Of a DNA stretch of 64,000 nucleotides, positions 38,681 to 47,509 are shown in pieces. The notes below the pieces were generated by a model. It was not told where the DNA came from. It made no database searches and saw only the letters and a list, made by a program, of their open reading frames with translations. Made by a program: the position numbers and the translations under genes. The stretch comes from JAKFWF01 sp963741505 (lineage in GTDB: Bacteria; Pseudomonadota; Alphaproteobacteria; Rhizobiales; Hyphomicrobiaceae): positions 1 through 64,000 of the forward strand of contig CAVUIJ010000006.1 in assembly GCA_963741505.1 (NCBI GenBank), written 5' to 3'. Each line of letters starts with the position of its first letter. Position 1 is the stretch's first letter.

Positions 38681-40933
38681 TCAGGCCGCTCGGCGTGCAC
38701 TCGTACGCGCGCCTGCGAGCGCAGCATCGACGTAGGGGCGGCCGATGGCACTCCAGTCTTCCACCATGGTCGCAAAATCGACCTGGTTGACGACAGCGCC
38801 GACGACTTTGGCCGCATCGGGACCAAGGCACTTCAATGCTTCCTTGGCGAGTTGCCGTGGCGTGCGGCGCCATGCCGTCACGAACACGACCGCCTCAGCA
38901 CGGCCGGCGATGATGCGGGCATCGACCACCGGCAGCAGCGGCGGCGCATCGATGATGATGATATCGAACTGCGAGCGAAGTTGCGTCAGGACCCGGTGGA
39001 ACTGGTGGCTTTCGAGCAGGCTCGCGGCATCGACCATGAAATCCGGCCGTCGCGCCGCCGACATCACATTGAGGCCGGTCGTTCGATCGTGCAGGATGGC
39101 CGCCTCGGCGGTGACGCCGCCGGCCAGCACGTCGATCAGGCCGGGCCGATCGCCAATCCCCAGGCCGCGGGAAAGTCCACCATTGCGCATATCCGCGTCG
39201 AGCAGCAGTGTCTTGCTGCCGCCAGCCGCGTAATTCAGCGCCAGGTTCGACGCGATGACCGATCGACCTTCATTGGGCAGGCTCGACGCGACCAGAATGA
39301 CCTGCCGTTGCGCCCGGCCGATCCGGTTATCCAACTCGTGGCGAACGCCACGCATCGCTTCTGCGAACAACCCCCGAGGCTCGGCCAGCACCAGCCGCAT
39401 GGTCAGCATCGGATCGGCCGACAGCGCATGCGGGTTCTCCGGCCCCGGCACCGAACCCAGATGCGCGAGATCGAGAACCGTCTCGATGTCTTTCGGCCGG
39501 GCAAAGCTGCCACCACCCATCTCCAGGAACAGGGCGAGACCCAGCGCCACGACGAGGTTCGTCGCGGCGGCGATCGCCGCCAGCTGCTTGCGCTTCGGCG
39601 CCATCGGATAAAGCGGCACGTCGGCCAGCTCGACGACACGGGCGTCCGGGAATTGCAGGCCCTGCGTCTCGACCGTCTGCTTATTGCGGGCGAGCAGCGC
39701 CTCATAAAGTTGCTTCGAAGCGGTCGCCTCGCGCTCCAGCTCGCGCAGCTGCCACTGCTTTTCGCGCGAGCTCGCGATCTGCCCCTTGAGCTGCTCCAGA
39801 CGTGTCTCCTGCTGCCGTTCGCCGTCGACCGCCACCTCGTACTCGGTCTTCAGGTTCTTGATGATCTTGCTGACTTCGCCGCCGAGCTCGAGCTGCGCCT
39901 TGGCGACGTCGGCTGAGATCTTCTGCATCTCGGGATGCTTCGGGCCGTACTTGGTCCCGGCCTCGGCCTGCTTGCGCAGCGCCTTGGTGAACTCGTCGCG
40001 CAGCAGGCGCACGGTATTGCTCTGCAGAACGTCGGCCAGCAACTCGTTGCCCTCGCCTTCGACCATCATGCGCCGCGCCTGATCGTAACGGGACTTGGCC
40101 GCGAACGTGCGATTGCGCGCCAGCACCAGCGCTTCCATCTCGCGGGCGAGCTGGCGATCGACGAGCAGGTGGCCGTCGGCGTCGAAAATGTCGTTCTTCG
40201 ACTTGAAGCCCTCGACGGCGCGCTCGGCCTGGGCGACCTTCTCGCGCACGCCGCTCATGACGCCTTCGAGACGGCCGCTGGCGTCGACCATCGCCTTGGT
40301 CTTCTGCTCGATCTGCATCTTGATGTAGGTCTCGGCGATCGCGTTGGCGATGCGCGCCGCCTTCACCGGATCGGCGGACGAGAAATGAATTTCCAGAACC
40401 AGCGTATTGCGTACACGGTTGACTTTCAGCCGCTGATCGAAGGCGCGCCCGATCTCGTCGCGCTCCGGCAGTTGGGCCGGCTGCAGCAATTCCGCGATCG
40501 ACGCCGGCGCCGGCGGCTCCTTCTTGATCGTGGTGCGCGACAGGCCGAGCTGCGCGAGCAAGGCCTCGATGCGCGACTGTCCCACGAACTCGACATCCTG
40601 GCGCAGGCCGAATTGTTCGATGACGCGGCTCGTCACCTGCTTCGAGCGGATCACCTCGACTTCGCTGTCGACGGTGGCCGCATCCGCCTTCAGGTCCGAG
40701 ATCACGCCCTTGATGTTGACGATTTCCTTGTTGCGCTGATCGATCTGGACCGAGGCAACGGCTTCGTACCGGTTCGGCAGTAGCCATATCACCACAACCG
40801 CAACCGCAGTGAGGGCGAATGCGGTCGCGGCGACGAGTTTGATGCGACGGCGCACCGCGGTCGCGACGTCGCCGAGAGAGAACGCGGAACCGCGCTCCTC
40901 CTCGCCATCGTCATCCCTCGACCGCTCGGTCAT
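38681..40933 (-). CDS. Wzc/ExoP-type polysaccharide co-polymerase with BY-kinase-like domain (Walker A Lys replaced)
   Basis: About 750 residues. An N-terminal Wzz domain lies between two helices (LVAATAFALTAVAVVVIWLL, and LAAIAAATNLVVALGLALF near residue 480), with a long periplasmic coiled coil between them (residues 190-420). A cytoplasmic P-loop domain follows. Walker A' LLLDADMR and Walker B DIIIIDAPP are intact, but the Walker A reads LPNEGRSVIASN, with Arg where the family has the Lys of GK(S/T). The C-terminus lacks the usual tyrosine cluster; only one Tyr is seen, in AIGRPYVDAA. It probably controls chain length and export with weak or no kinase activity. The start is ATG 40933. Confidence 0.9.
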   Translation of the reverse strand: MTERSRDDDGEEERGSAFSLGDVATAVRRRIKLVAATAFALTAVAVVVIWLLPNRYEAVASVQIDQRNKEIVNIKGVISDLKADAATVDSEVEVIRSKQVTSRVIEQFGLRQDVEFVGQSRIEALLAQLGLSRTTIKKEPPAPASIAELLQPAQLPERDEIGRAFDQRLKVNRVRNTLVLEIHFSSADPVKAARIANAIAETYIKMQIEQKTKAMVDASGRLEGVMSGVREKVAQAERAVEGFKSKNDIFDADGHLLVDRQLAREMEALVLARNRTFAAKSRYDQARRMMVEGEGNELLADVLQSNTVRLLRDEFTKALRKQAEAGTKYGPKHPEMQKISADVAKAQLELGGEVSKIIKNLKTEYEVAVDGERQQETRLEQLKGQIASSREKQWQLRELEREATASKQLYEALLARNKQTVETQGLQFPDARVVELADVPLYPMAPKRKQLAAIAAATNLVVALGLALFLEMGGGSFARPKDIETVLDLAHLGSVPGPENPHALSADPMLTMRLVLAEPRGLFAEAMRGVRHELDNRIGRAQRQVILVASSLPNEGRSVIASNLALNYAAGGSKTLLLDADMRNGGLSRGLGIGDRPGLIDVLAGGVTAEAAILHDRTTGLNVMSAARRPDFMVDAASLLESHQFHRVLTQLRSQFDIIIIDAPPLLPVVDARIIAGRAEAVVFVTAWRRTPRQLAKEALKCLGPDAAKVVGAVVNQVDFATMVEDWSAIGRPYVDAALAGARTSARRAA

Positions 40934-40947
40934 AGTACTCTTCAATT

Positions 40948-42306
40948 CTAGAAGCGAAGCTTCGTACTGAACCACAAACGATTGCGCGTGAAGTTGTCCT
41001 CCGCGATGTTCGAGCGCTGCACCTGATGCTCGAGCCCCACGGAGAACAGCCAGTTCTTGGTGTAATAGTAATCGGCCCCGATGCGACCGACGGTGACGCG
41101 GTCGCGCCGGGACTCCGACAAGAACTCCGACTCCCGATATTCACCGCCTAAGGTGAAGACCAGGTTTCTAAGGGCCTCATATTCCAGTTTGCCGCTGATC
41201 GAGTTGTCGATGCGGCCGCCGGCGCCGTCGCCGTAGACGCCCTCCGAGAAGGCCCGCCTTGCGGTTGCATAGACCGTCATGAGCTGGGTCGGCAGCCACT
41301 GGATCTCGGCTTCCAATAGGCCGTTGCCCGCAGTCCGCAGTTGCGCGCTGTCGTAATTGCGAATTCCGTAGCCGCCGAGCAGGCGCCAGCGCAGCAATGG
41401 ATTGATCTCGGCGGACACGCCGGCGATCGCCTCGTAGCCGTAGGCAGAGAAATCGAGCGTGCTGGCACCGAAGTTGGACTGGCGCAGCGCCCTCAATTTG
41501 GCCTCCACCTCGAAGCCTGGAGAGAAGCGGTAGCCGAGCATGGCTTGTGCGGCGGCAAGCTGGGTGTCGCGCAGGTCCTGGTCGATTGTGGAACCGTTGC
41601 GCGCCTTGACGTCCTGGAAATCCCAGCGCTCGATCGACGTCGAGAACGCTGCCCACATGCGTCCGGCGTCACGCTTGAAGCCGGCGATCGCGCGATTGTG
41701 GAACACAGCGGTCTTCTCGGCCGCGTTCTTTGGTGCCTCCGGCGCCGCCCGATCCTCGTGATCCAGTGCCGACAGCACGCTCAAGGACAGCGTGTGGGCG
41801 TGATCGAAGTGCAGCGCGCCGTCCATGTTGAAGCGGAAGTCGGCGGTGTTGAGCTCGGTATGCCGGGCGTATTCGGTAAGTTTGGCGCCGACGGCGAAAT
41901 CGAGGATATGGCGCGGCAGGTTGGATTTCGCTCGTACCACCGGCACGATCTCGAAGCGCACGTCCGAGGCGCGATCCTTCGCCGTCGCGTAGATGTTGTC
42001 GTCGAACAGCACGGTGGTGCCAAGCGACGGGTAGACCATATAGCTGCCGGCCCGAATGCCATCCGGCTGGAACAGCGTGCGGTCACGGTCGATCACCCGC
42101 TCGGCGCCGTAGCGCTTGGCATTGTCCCACTTGCGCAGGCCCTCCTGGAAGGCAATCGTGTCGCCGCGGGCCAGGCCTTCGTCGCCGAGATCGAGCGCGT
42201 CCACCCTGGTGCCCAGCGCGAACGACGCCAGCAGCGCCACCCAGAAGCGCGGCCATCGTCGCCGGCGCCGGTTTCTCGGCGGCCTGTCTTGTGGGTGGGG
42301 CCTCAA
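40948..42306 (-). CDS. Outer-membrane beta-barrel protein of the exopolysaccharide cluster (BBP2-type)
   Basis: A 452-residue protein with a basic N-terminus and signal peptide (WPRFWVALLASFALGTRVDA). It is then a series of amphipathic beta strands typical of the outer-membrane beta-barrel family BBP2, ending in a C-terminal Phe (NRLWFSTKLRF). There are no catalytic motifs. The start is a TTG overlapping the wza-like stop by 4 bp. Lying between the Wza-like exporter and the Wzc-like co-polymerase, it probably helps polymer pass or attach at the outer membrane. The family is common in exopolysaccharide clusters of alphaproteobacteria and its exact role is unknown. Confidence 0.82.
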   Translation of the reverse strand: MRPHPQDRPPRNRRRRRWPRFWVALLASFALGTRVDALDLGDEGLARGDTIAFQEGLRKWDNAKRYGAERVIDRDRTLFQPDGIRAGSYMVYPSLGTTVLFDDNIYATAKDRASDVRFEIVPVVRAKSNLPRHILDFAVGAKLTEYARHTELNTADFRFNMDGALHFDHAHTLSLSVLSALDHEDRAAPEAPKNAAEKTAVFHNRAIAGFKRDAGRMWAAFSTSIERWDFQDVKARNGSTIDQDLRDTQLAAAQAMLGYRFSPGFEVEAKLRALRQSNFGASTLDFSAYGYEAIAGVSAEINPLLRWRLLGGYGIRNYDSAQLRTAGNGLLEAEIQWLPTQLMTVYATARRAFSEGVYGDGAGGRIDNSISGKLEYEALRNLVFTLGGEYRESEFLSESRRDRVTVGRIGADYYYTKNWLFSVGLEHQVQRSNIAEDNFTRNRLWFSTKLRF

Positions 42307-42902
42307 AAGAAGCGTTCCGGCACGCGAATGTTGTCGCCAGGCAACACGTCGATATCAGCCGGCAACGCCAACTTGACCTGGCCCGGCGAACCTTCACGCA
42401 CCAGGACGACGTGCGTCTCGTTGGCGCGATACGTATAGCCGCCGGCAAGGGCAATCGCATCGCGCAGCTTGAGGCCGTTCTTGTAGGGGAACTCGCCGCC
42501 GCTGCGCACTTCGCCATGGATGTATATCGGGCGGAAGTTGACCACCTCGACCGAGACCTTGGGATTGGTGAGGTAGCCCTCCGACAGTTTCTGGCGAACC
42601 GCCTCGCGAAATTCAGCGATGCCGCGCCCCTTGGCCGGCACCTCGCCGATCAGCGAGACCGGGACGTTGCCGACCGCGTTCACCTCGTAGGTGCCCGACA
42701 TGTCGGCTTCACCGAAGATCGTCAGCTTGATCTTGTCGCCGACGCCGAGCCGGTAGACGCGCGACAGCTCGGCGACGCCGGACTTGCTCTGCAGCCTATT
42801 GTCGGGAAGCGCGCCGCCGTCGACGCAAGCGCCCGCCAGCGCAGCGCCGACGAGCGCTGCCGCGAGGACGGGCGATATTGAAGGCGAGCTACGCGACAAC
42901 AT
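42303..42902 (-). CDS. Polysaccharide export lipoprotein, Wza family
   Basis: A 199-residue protein with a signal ending in ALAGAC, a probable lipobox. The polysaccharide export domain follows (YRLGVGDKIKLTIFGEADMSGTYEV read in short pieces), then a SLBB-type domain (RPIYIHGEVRSGGEFPYKNG, LRDAIALAGGYT) and ends at VLPGDNIRVPERFF. It lacks the extra SLBB repeats and C-terminal helix of E. coli Wza, as is usual for the short alphaproteobacterial form. It forms the outer-membrane export channel and is the first gene of the cluster. The 221-bp divergent gap upstream should hold the cluster promoter. Confidence 0.92.
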   Translation of the reverse strand: MLSRSSPSISPVLAAALVGAALAGACVDGGALPDNRLQSKSGVAELSRVYRLGVGDKIKLTIFGEADMSGTYEVNAVGNVPVSLIGEVPAKGRGIAEFREAVRQKLSEGYLTNPKVSVEVVNFRPIYIHGEVRSGGEFPYKNGLKLRDAIALAGGYTYRANETHVVLVREGSPGQVKLALPADIDVLPGDNIRVPERFF

Positions 42903-43123
42903 GAGCTCTAGCCGTGTGCTTCAAGGAAACTGAGCGGCGGAAAGGACACCAGTTGCCCGGGCCCCCGCCTTGGATACAGAAGAACGCGGTTCGCCTTAAA
43001 ACATGGTTAACGACGCCACCAAATTACACAAAGAATTCGCCGCCGCGTTAGCCGACTGTTCAGGCATCCTGTTTACGATCGCGGCCGTTCGAACGGCGTT
43101 AGCGGTGTCATGGAGTGCGACAG

Positions 43124-43807
43124 TTGACAGCGGAAGTGGCAGCGGCCGATGAGGGCCTCGCTCGGTTCTACAAGGCCAAGAAGGCGAGCTATTTCTCCGG
43201 CGCCCGCGCCGATCTGGTGGCAAGACTGCCGGCCGATACGAGCGCCCGCATCCTCGAGATCGGCTGTGGCACCGGCGCGACCGGCGCATTGGCACTGGCA
43301 CGCGGCCGGGCCGGCTCCTATACCGGCGTCGAGCTGTTCGAAAGCGCGGCGGCCGAAGCCAGATCGCATCTGAGCGAAGTGATCGTCGGCGACGTCGAGC
43401 GTCTTGAGTTCGGCTGGCAGCCCTGCGCCTTCGATGCCTTGATCATGTCCGAGGTGCTCGAGCACCTGATCGAGCCGTGGACCGTGCTGAAGCGGCTGCG
43501 CCCGTTCGTCCGGCCGGGCGCGACGGTACTGGCATCATCGCCCAATATTTCGCACTGGCGCGTCATCCGGGAACTGGCCCACGGCCGCTTCCGGCTCGCC
43601 GATCAGGGTGTCTTCGACCGGACCCACTTGCGCTGGTTCACGCCCGAGAGCTTTGCGGCGATGTTCGAGCAGGCCGGCTATGATGTCGTGGCGATCGGAC
43701 CGGTGACGCCGTTCTCGGCGCGTACCCAGCTGATCTCAAGGCTGACGGATCGCCGCTACGACCACCTGTTCATGACCCAGATCTGCCTCGAGGCGCGCCG
43801 CCGCTAA
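43124..43807 (+). CDS. Class I SAM-dependent methyltransferase
   Basis: About 228 residues. The SAM-binding motif I is ILEIGCGTGATGALAL and the acidic end of strand 2 is YTGVELFES. It also has the string FDALIMSEVLEHLIEPW, typical of methyltransferases acting on small molecules or sugars, and a C-terminal segment RTHLRWFTPESFAAMFEQAG seen in those encoded near cell-surface polysaccharide genes. The start is uncertain: TTG 43124 has GGAG at a good distance (43112-43115), and GTG 43115 is the alternative. It is divergent from the exopolysaccharide cluster, which suggests but does not prove a role in modifying its sugars. Confidence 0.85.
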   Translation: MTAEVAAADEGLARFYKAKKASYFSGARADLVARLPADTSARILEIGCGTGATGALALARGRAGSYTGVELFESAAAEARSHLSEVIVGDVERLEFGWQPCAFDALIMSEVLEHLIEPWTVLKRLRPFVRPGATVLASSPNISHWRVIRELAHGRFRLADQGVFDRTHLRWFTPESFAAMFEQAGYDVVAIGPVTPFSARTQLISRLTDRRYDHLFMTQICLEARRR

Positions 43808-43811
43808 CTTG

Positions 43812-44189
43812 TCAGCTGCGATTGACGCTGGCGATGCCGTGCACGATGTCGTATTCGCAGCTCACACCGGACGTCCGATCGCCACTAGCCAGGTGCAGGT
43901 ACGGATTGCGGTAGCGCGCGTTCCACAGTGCGTTGTCGATCTGCCAGAACCAGACCTCGAGGTCGTTCTTGCCGATCACCACCTTGATGTCGCCGGGCTT
44001 CGACCAGACGCTGGCATTGCCGACCAGGCCCTGGTTGCGTGGATCCTTCTGGCAAGCAGTGATCGCGCGCTCGCGGTAGGTCGAGATCAGCACGTCGCGG
44101 GTGCCGCTGCGATAGAGGTAATCCTGCGTCACGACCTTGCCCATCGCGAGCAAGCCCAACACCATCACCGCCGCCCTCAAACGCCTCAT
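43812..44189 (-). CDS. Small exported or membrane-anchored protein of unknown function
   Basis: A 125-residue protein with a basic N-terminus and one hydrophobic segment (RAAVMVLGLLAMGKVVT), followed by a polar domain with two cysteines (RAITACQKD and GVSCEYDIVHG) that could form a disulfide, and WFWQIDNALWNARYRNPYL. No family is recognised. The minus-strand ATG at 44189 is preceded by a GGGAGGG. It is convergent with the methyltransferase gene (gap 4 bp) and divergent from the SDR gene. Confidence 0.7.
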   Translation of the reverse strand: MRRLRAAVMVLGLLAMGKVVTQDYLYRSGTRDVLISTYRERAITACQKDPRNQGLVGNASVWSKPGDIKVVIGKNDLEVWFWQIDNALWNARYRNPYLHLASGDRTSGVSCEYDIVHGIASVNRS

Positions 44190-44382
44190 ACGACCCTCCC
44201 GCAAGTCGGCGGCAAGTGTTGCCGCAACGTGGTGAAGAAAGCGTTGCCGGCCAGCCCTGCGGCCAGGGGTACTGGCGTCACCCGCTGTTCTGTTGCAGTT
44301 TGCCGCACGTGACCGCGCGGTCGCGCGCCAGTCGAGACCGGCGAAAGCCGACCGACACCGCAACTCACCAGAGGAAGCCGCC

Positions 44383-45150
44383 ATGGATCTTCGACTCAAA
44401 GGCAATCGCGTGCTCGTGACGGGCGGTTCGAAAGGCATCGGCAGCGCCTGCGCCAAGGTATTCCTGCAGGAAGGCTGCTCGGTCGTGCTCGTCGCCCGCG
44501 AAAACGCGAAGCTCGCCGACACGGCGGCTGAACTGAAGAGCCTTGGCAAGGTCGAGACCTGCTCGGCCGATCTGTCGCAAGGCGAGGAGCGCGAGCGGGT
44601 GGCTGCGGCGTATCCGGACATCACGATCCTGGTCAACAACGCCGGCGCCATTCCCGGCGGTGGGCTGCTCGACCTGAGCATGGCGCGTTGGCAGGAAGCC
44701 TGGAACCTCAAGGTGTTCGGCTACGTCCACATGACCCAGCTTTATCTGGCCCGGATGAAGGAGCAAGGCGGCGGCACGATCGTCAACATCATCGGCGCTG
44801 CCGGCCGCAGCCCACGCTACGACTACGTTTGCGGCGCCATGGGCAACGCCTCGCTGATGGCCTTTACCGGCGCCGTCGGCGGCAAGTCGGTCGATTGGGG
44901 TGTGCGCGTCTTCGCGATCAACCCGTCTGCCACCCTGACCGACCGCATCGTCACGCTTTCGAAGGCACGCGCCAAGACGGTGCTCGGCGACGAAAGCCGC
45001 TGGGAGGAAATGCTGACCAACCTGCCGTTCAACCGGCCGGCCGCGGCCGAGGAGATGGCGAATGCTGCGGCGTTCCTCGCCTCGCCCACCTGCGGCTATG
45101 TCAGCGGTGCCACGCTCGATGTCGACGGCGGCAGCGCCTTCCGCGGCTGA
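44383..45150 (+). CDS. SDR-family oxidoreductase with atypical catalytic residues
   Basis: A 255-residue Rossmann-fold protein with TGGSKGIG, LVNNAG and the C-terminal SGATLDVDGGSAFRG typical of short-chain dehydrogenases. The catalytic region reads NIIGAAGRSPRYDYVCGAMG. The usual Ser of NISS is replaced by Gly, and the Lys of YxxxK is replaced (Tyr-Val-Cys-Gly-Ala). It therefore either works differently or has lost classical activity; similar YxxGSxGN variants occur in other bacteria. ATG 44383 has GAGGAAG upstream. It is convergent with the amidase gene (gap 10 bp). The substrate is unknown. Confidence 0.83.
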   Translation: MDLRLKGNRVLVTGGSKGIGSACAKVFLQEGCSVVLVARENAKLADTAAELKSLGKVETCSADLSQGEERERVAAAYPDITILVNNAGAIPGGGLLDLSMARWQEAWNLKVFGYVHMTQLYLARMKEQGGGTIVNIIGAAGRSPRYDYVCGAMGNASLMAFTGAVGGKSVDWGVRVFAINPSATLTDRIVTLSKARAKTVLGDESRWEEMLTNLPFNRPAAAEEMANAAAFLASPTCGYVSGATLDVDGGSAFRG

Positions 45151-45160
45151 GGCCGCGTGC

Positions 45161-46574
45161 TCATCCGGTCGCAAAAGGCGCGCGGTTGTAGCCCGGCGGC
45201 TGCAGCCGCTCGACCGCCGCGGCGAGGCGAACGACATCGGCTTCGCCCAGCGCGCGGCCGACGATCTGCAGCCCGACCGGCATGCCGTCGACGGCGATGC
45301 CGGCGCACACGGTTGCTGCCGGCTGGCCGGTCAGATTGAATGGATAAGTGTAATACACCCACGACAACAGGTTGCGGTCGGCCAATGCCTTCGGGAATGT
45401 CGCGGCCAGCCGCCAGCGAGCTGACCGGCAGCACCGGCGAAATCAACACGTCATAGTTGTCGAAGAACCTGCGGAACTTGTCGCGCAAGGCATAGCGCTC
45501 GAACACGCGGCCGTAGTAGCTGCGCAGGTCCAGGGCCAGTGCCTGTTCGAGAATATCGGCGACCGCAGGGTCGAGGAGTTCGCGCTGCGTCTCCAGGAAC
45601 GGCCGCAGACGGGTGCCGACCCCGGCATAGAACTCCGCCGTCCACAGCTCGCACGGGTCGCTGTCGAAGACCTGCTCCACGAGATCGACGCGCGCGCCGC
45701 CGACTTCGAGCTTAGCCACCGCACCGCCGACGATCGCAACCACCTCGGGCGTGGGCCTGGCATAGCCGAGGGTCGGGCTCCAGGCGATGCGCAAACCTTC
45801 GATGCCGGCGCTGCAGGCAGCCAGCACATCCGGCACCGGCCCCGCGACACTTGCCGGATCGCGCACGTCATAGCCGGCAATTGCCGAAAACAACAATGCG
45901 GCGTCCTCGATCGAGCGCGCGATCGGCCCGACGTGCGCCAGCGTCGGCGTCGCCGAGGTCGGCCATACCGGCACGCGGCCGAACTGCCCCTTGATGCCAG
46001 CCAGTCCCGTCAGGCAACACGGGATTCGGATCGAGCCGCCGCCGTCGGTGCCGAGCGCCAGCGGCGTGATACCGGCGGCGACGGACGCGGCCGCGCCCGC
46101 ACTCGAGCCGCCCGGCGTCTTGTCGAGGTTCCACGGATTGCGGGTGATGCCGGTGAGCGGACTGTCGCCGACCGGCTTGCAGCCGAACTCGCTGGTGGTG
46201 GTCTTGCCGATCAGGATCGCACCGGCAGCCCTGGCGCGTTCAACCGCCGGCGCATCGGCGGCGGCGATGTTGGCAGCCATGGTGCGCGAACCCGATGCAT
46301 ACCGCTCACCGCCGACCGCGATCAGATCCTTGGCCGAAAAAGGGATGCCATGCAGGAGCCCGAGCGACGCGCCCGTCATCACCGCAGCTTCGGCGATGCG
46401 CGCTGCCGCCATCGCTTTTTCCGGCATCAGCAGGAAGAAGGCATTGACGCTCGACTGCGTGGCGTCCGCCTTGTCGAGGGCGCGGCGCGTCAACTCGACC
46501 GGCGAGACCTTGCGCTCGGCAACCAGCCGCCGAAGCTCCATCGCGCTCATGAAGTCGAAGTCGGTGGCCCCCAC
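45161..46574 (-). CDS. Amidase signature family amidase (frameshifted)
   Basis: An amidase of about 470 residues. The Ser-cisSer-Lys triad is complete: PFSAKDLIAVGG (Lys), DGGGSIRIPCCLTG (bridging Ser) and TPGGSSAGAAASVAAG (nucleophile region). One extra base at 45388-45389 breaks the frame after SLAAGRDIPE. The C-terminus then continues ALADRNLLSWVYYTYPFN to the stop at 45161. Family members hydrolyse amides, and close relatives include indoleacetamide hydrolase and glutamyl-tRNA amidotransferase A, but no GatB/C context is present. The start is GTG 46574 or ATG 46550. It is the last gene of the minus-strand operon with the PncC-like gene 1 bp upstream. Confidence 0.87.
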
Positions 46575-46575
46575 G

Positions 46576-47058
46576 TTAGCGCTCCAACGCTGCGATGAGC
46601 ACCGTCAGTGCCTCGGCCGCGAACTTGCGCATGTTGGCCTCGCGATCGGGTGACGCGGTTTCGAGGGTCATGGCATGCGACTGCGGGCCGGCGATGGCGA
46701 TGCAGGCGTGACCGGCGGCGTCACCATAGCGGTTGCCGGTCGGGCCGGTGGCGCCAGTCTCGCCGAGCCCCCAGGTCGCGCCGTGGCGCGCGGCGACGGT
46801 TCGCGCGAGCAGCGCCGCGTAGGTCTCGGTCGATGGCCGCAACCCCTGCATCGCCGCATCGTCGATGCCGAGCAGGGCGGCCCGCGCCTGCCGGGTGTAG
46901 ATCACGGCGCCGCCAAGGAAGTAGGCCGAGGCGCCGGGGACCGCCAGCAGCGCCGCCGAGATCAGGCCCGCGGTCGAGGACTCGGCGACGGCGATGGTCT
47001 CGCCGCGCTGTTTCAGCAGTTGCGCGGCGCGCATCGCCAGAGGCTTCAGGGATTCCAC
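46576..47058 (-). CDS. CinA C-terminal-domain/PncC-like nicotinamide-nucleotide amidohydrolase family protein
   Basis: A 160-residue stand-alone CinA C-terminal domain. The family signature is seen in IAVAESSTAGLISAALLAVP and YFLGGAVIYT, then GLGETGATGPTGNRYGD. In most members the first reads AESCTGG; the Cys-to-Ser and Gly-to-Ala changes here are atypical. PncC recycles nicotinamide mononucleotide by deamidation; the substrate of this variant is not certain. GTG 47058 is chosen because GGAGG lies six bases upstream. The gene is part of the amidase/VOC/TcuAB run. Confidence 0.82.
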   Translation of the reverse strand: MESLKPLAMRAAQLLKQRGETIAVAESSTAGLISAALLAVPGASAYFLGGAVIYTRQARAALLGIDDAAMQGLRPSTETYAALLARTVAARHGATWGLGETGATGPTGNRYGDAAGHACIAIAGPQSHAMTLETASPDREANMRKFAAEALTVLIAALER

Positions 47059-47071
47059 GGCGGACCTCCGA

Positions 47072-47437
47072 TCAGGCGGGTTGGAACAGCTCGATGACGT
47101 TACCCGAGGGATCTTCGCACAGAACCTGCTTGCCGCCGGGACCGGCGAGGATGTCATTGCGGAATATCACGCCTCGCGCGCGCATTTCGGCGACCTTCGT
47201 CGCAAGATCCGGCACCGTGACGACGAAGCGGTTCCAGCCGCCCGGCTGCGGTCTGGCGCCATCGGGCATCGGCTTCGACGCCGACGCCGCCGGCCCCGCG
47301 AGCCACAGCTTCAGGTCTTCGTGCCTGAGGATCGCCATCGCCGGCCCGAACTGCTGCTCGAGCACAAAGTCGAGGTGGCCCGTGTAGAACGCGATTGCCT
47401 GGTCGACATCGGAGACGAAGTAGCGGACTTGCGCCAT
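47072..47437 (-). CDS. VOC-family (glyoxalase/bleomycin-resistance fold) protein
   Basis: A 121-residue single vicinal-oxygen-chelate domain of two beta-alpha-beta-beta-beta modules: VRYFVSDVDQAIAFYTGHLD, LKLWLAGPAA, NRFVVTVPDLATKVAEMRARG and CEDPSGNVIELFQPA. The conserved Glu at the end (VIEL) and possible His/Gln metal ligands suit a metal-dependent lyase or dioxygenase, but VOC proteins vary too much to name the reaction. It follows tcuB in the same direction after 72 bp. Confidence 0.85.
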   Translation of the reverse strand: MAQVRYFVSDVDQAIAFYTGHLDFVLEQQFGPAMAILRHEDLKLWLAGPAASASKPMPDGARPQPGGWNRFVVTVPDLATKVAEMRARGVIFRNDILAGPGGKQVLCEDPSGNVIELFQPA

Positions 47438-47509
47438 GGCTTGCTCCCTTCTTGCCGCATCCGATCACGTTTGCGCGGAGCCGGCAGGTGGCAGCGGCGC
47501 ACCATGCAC

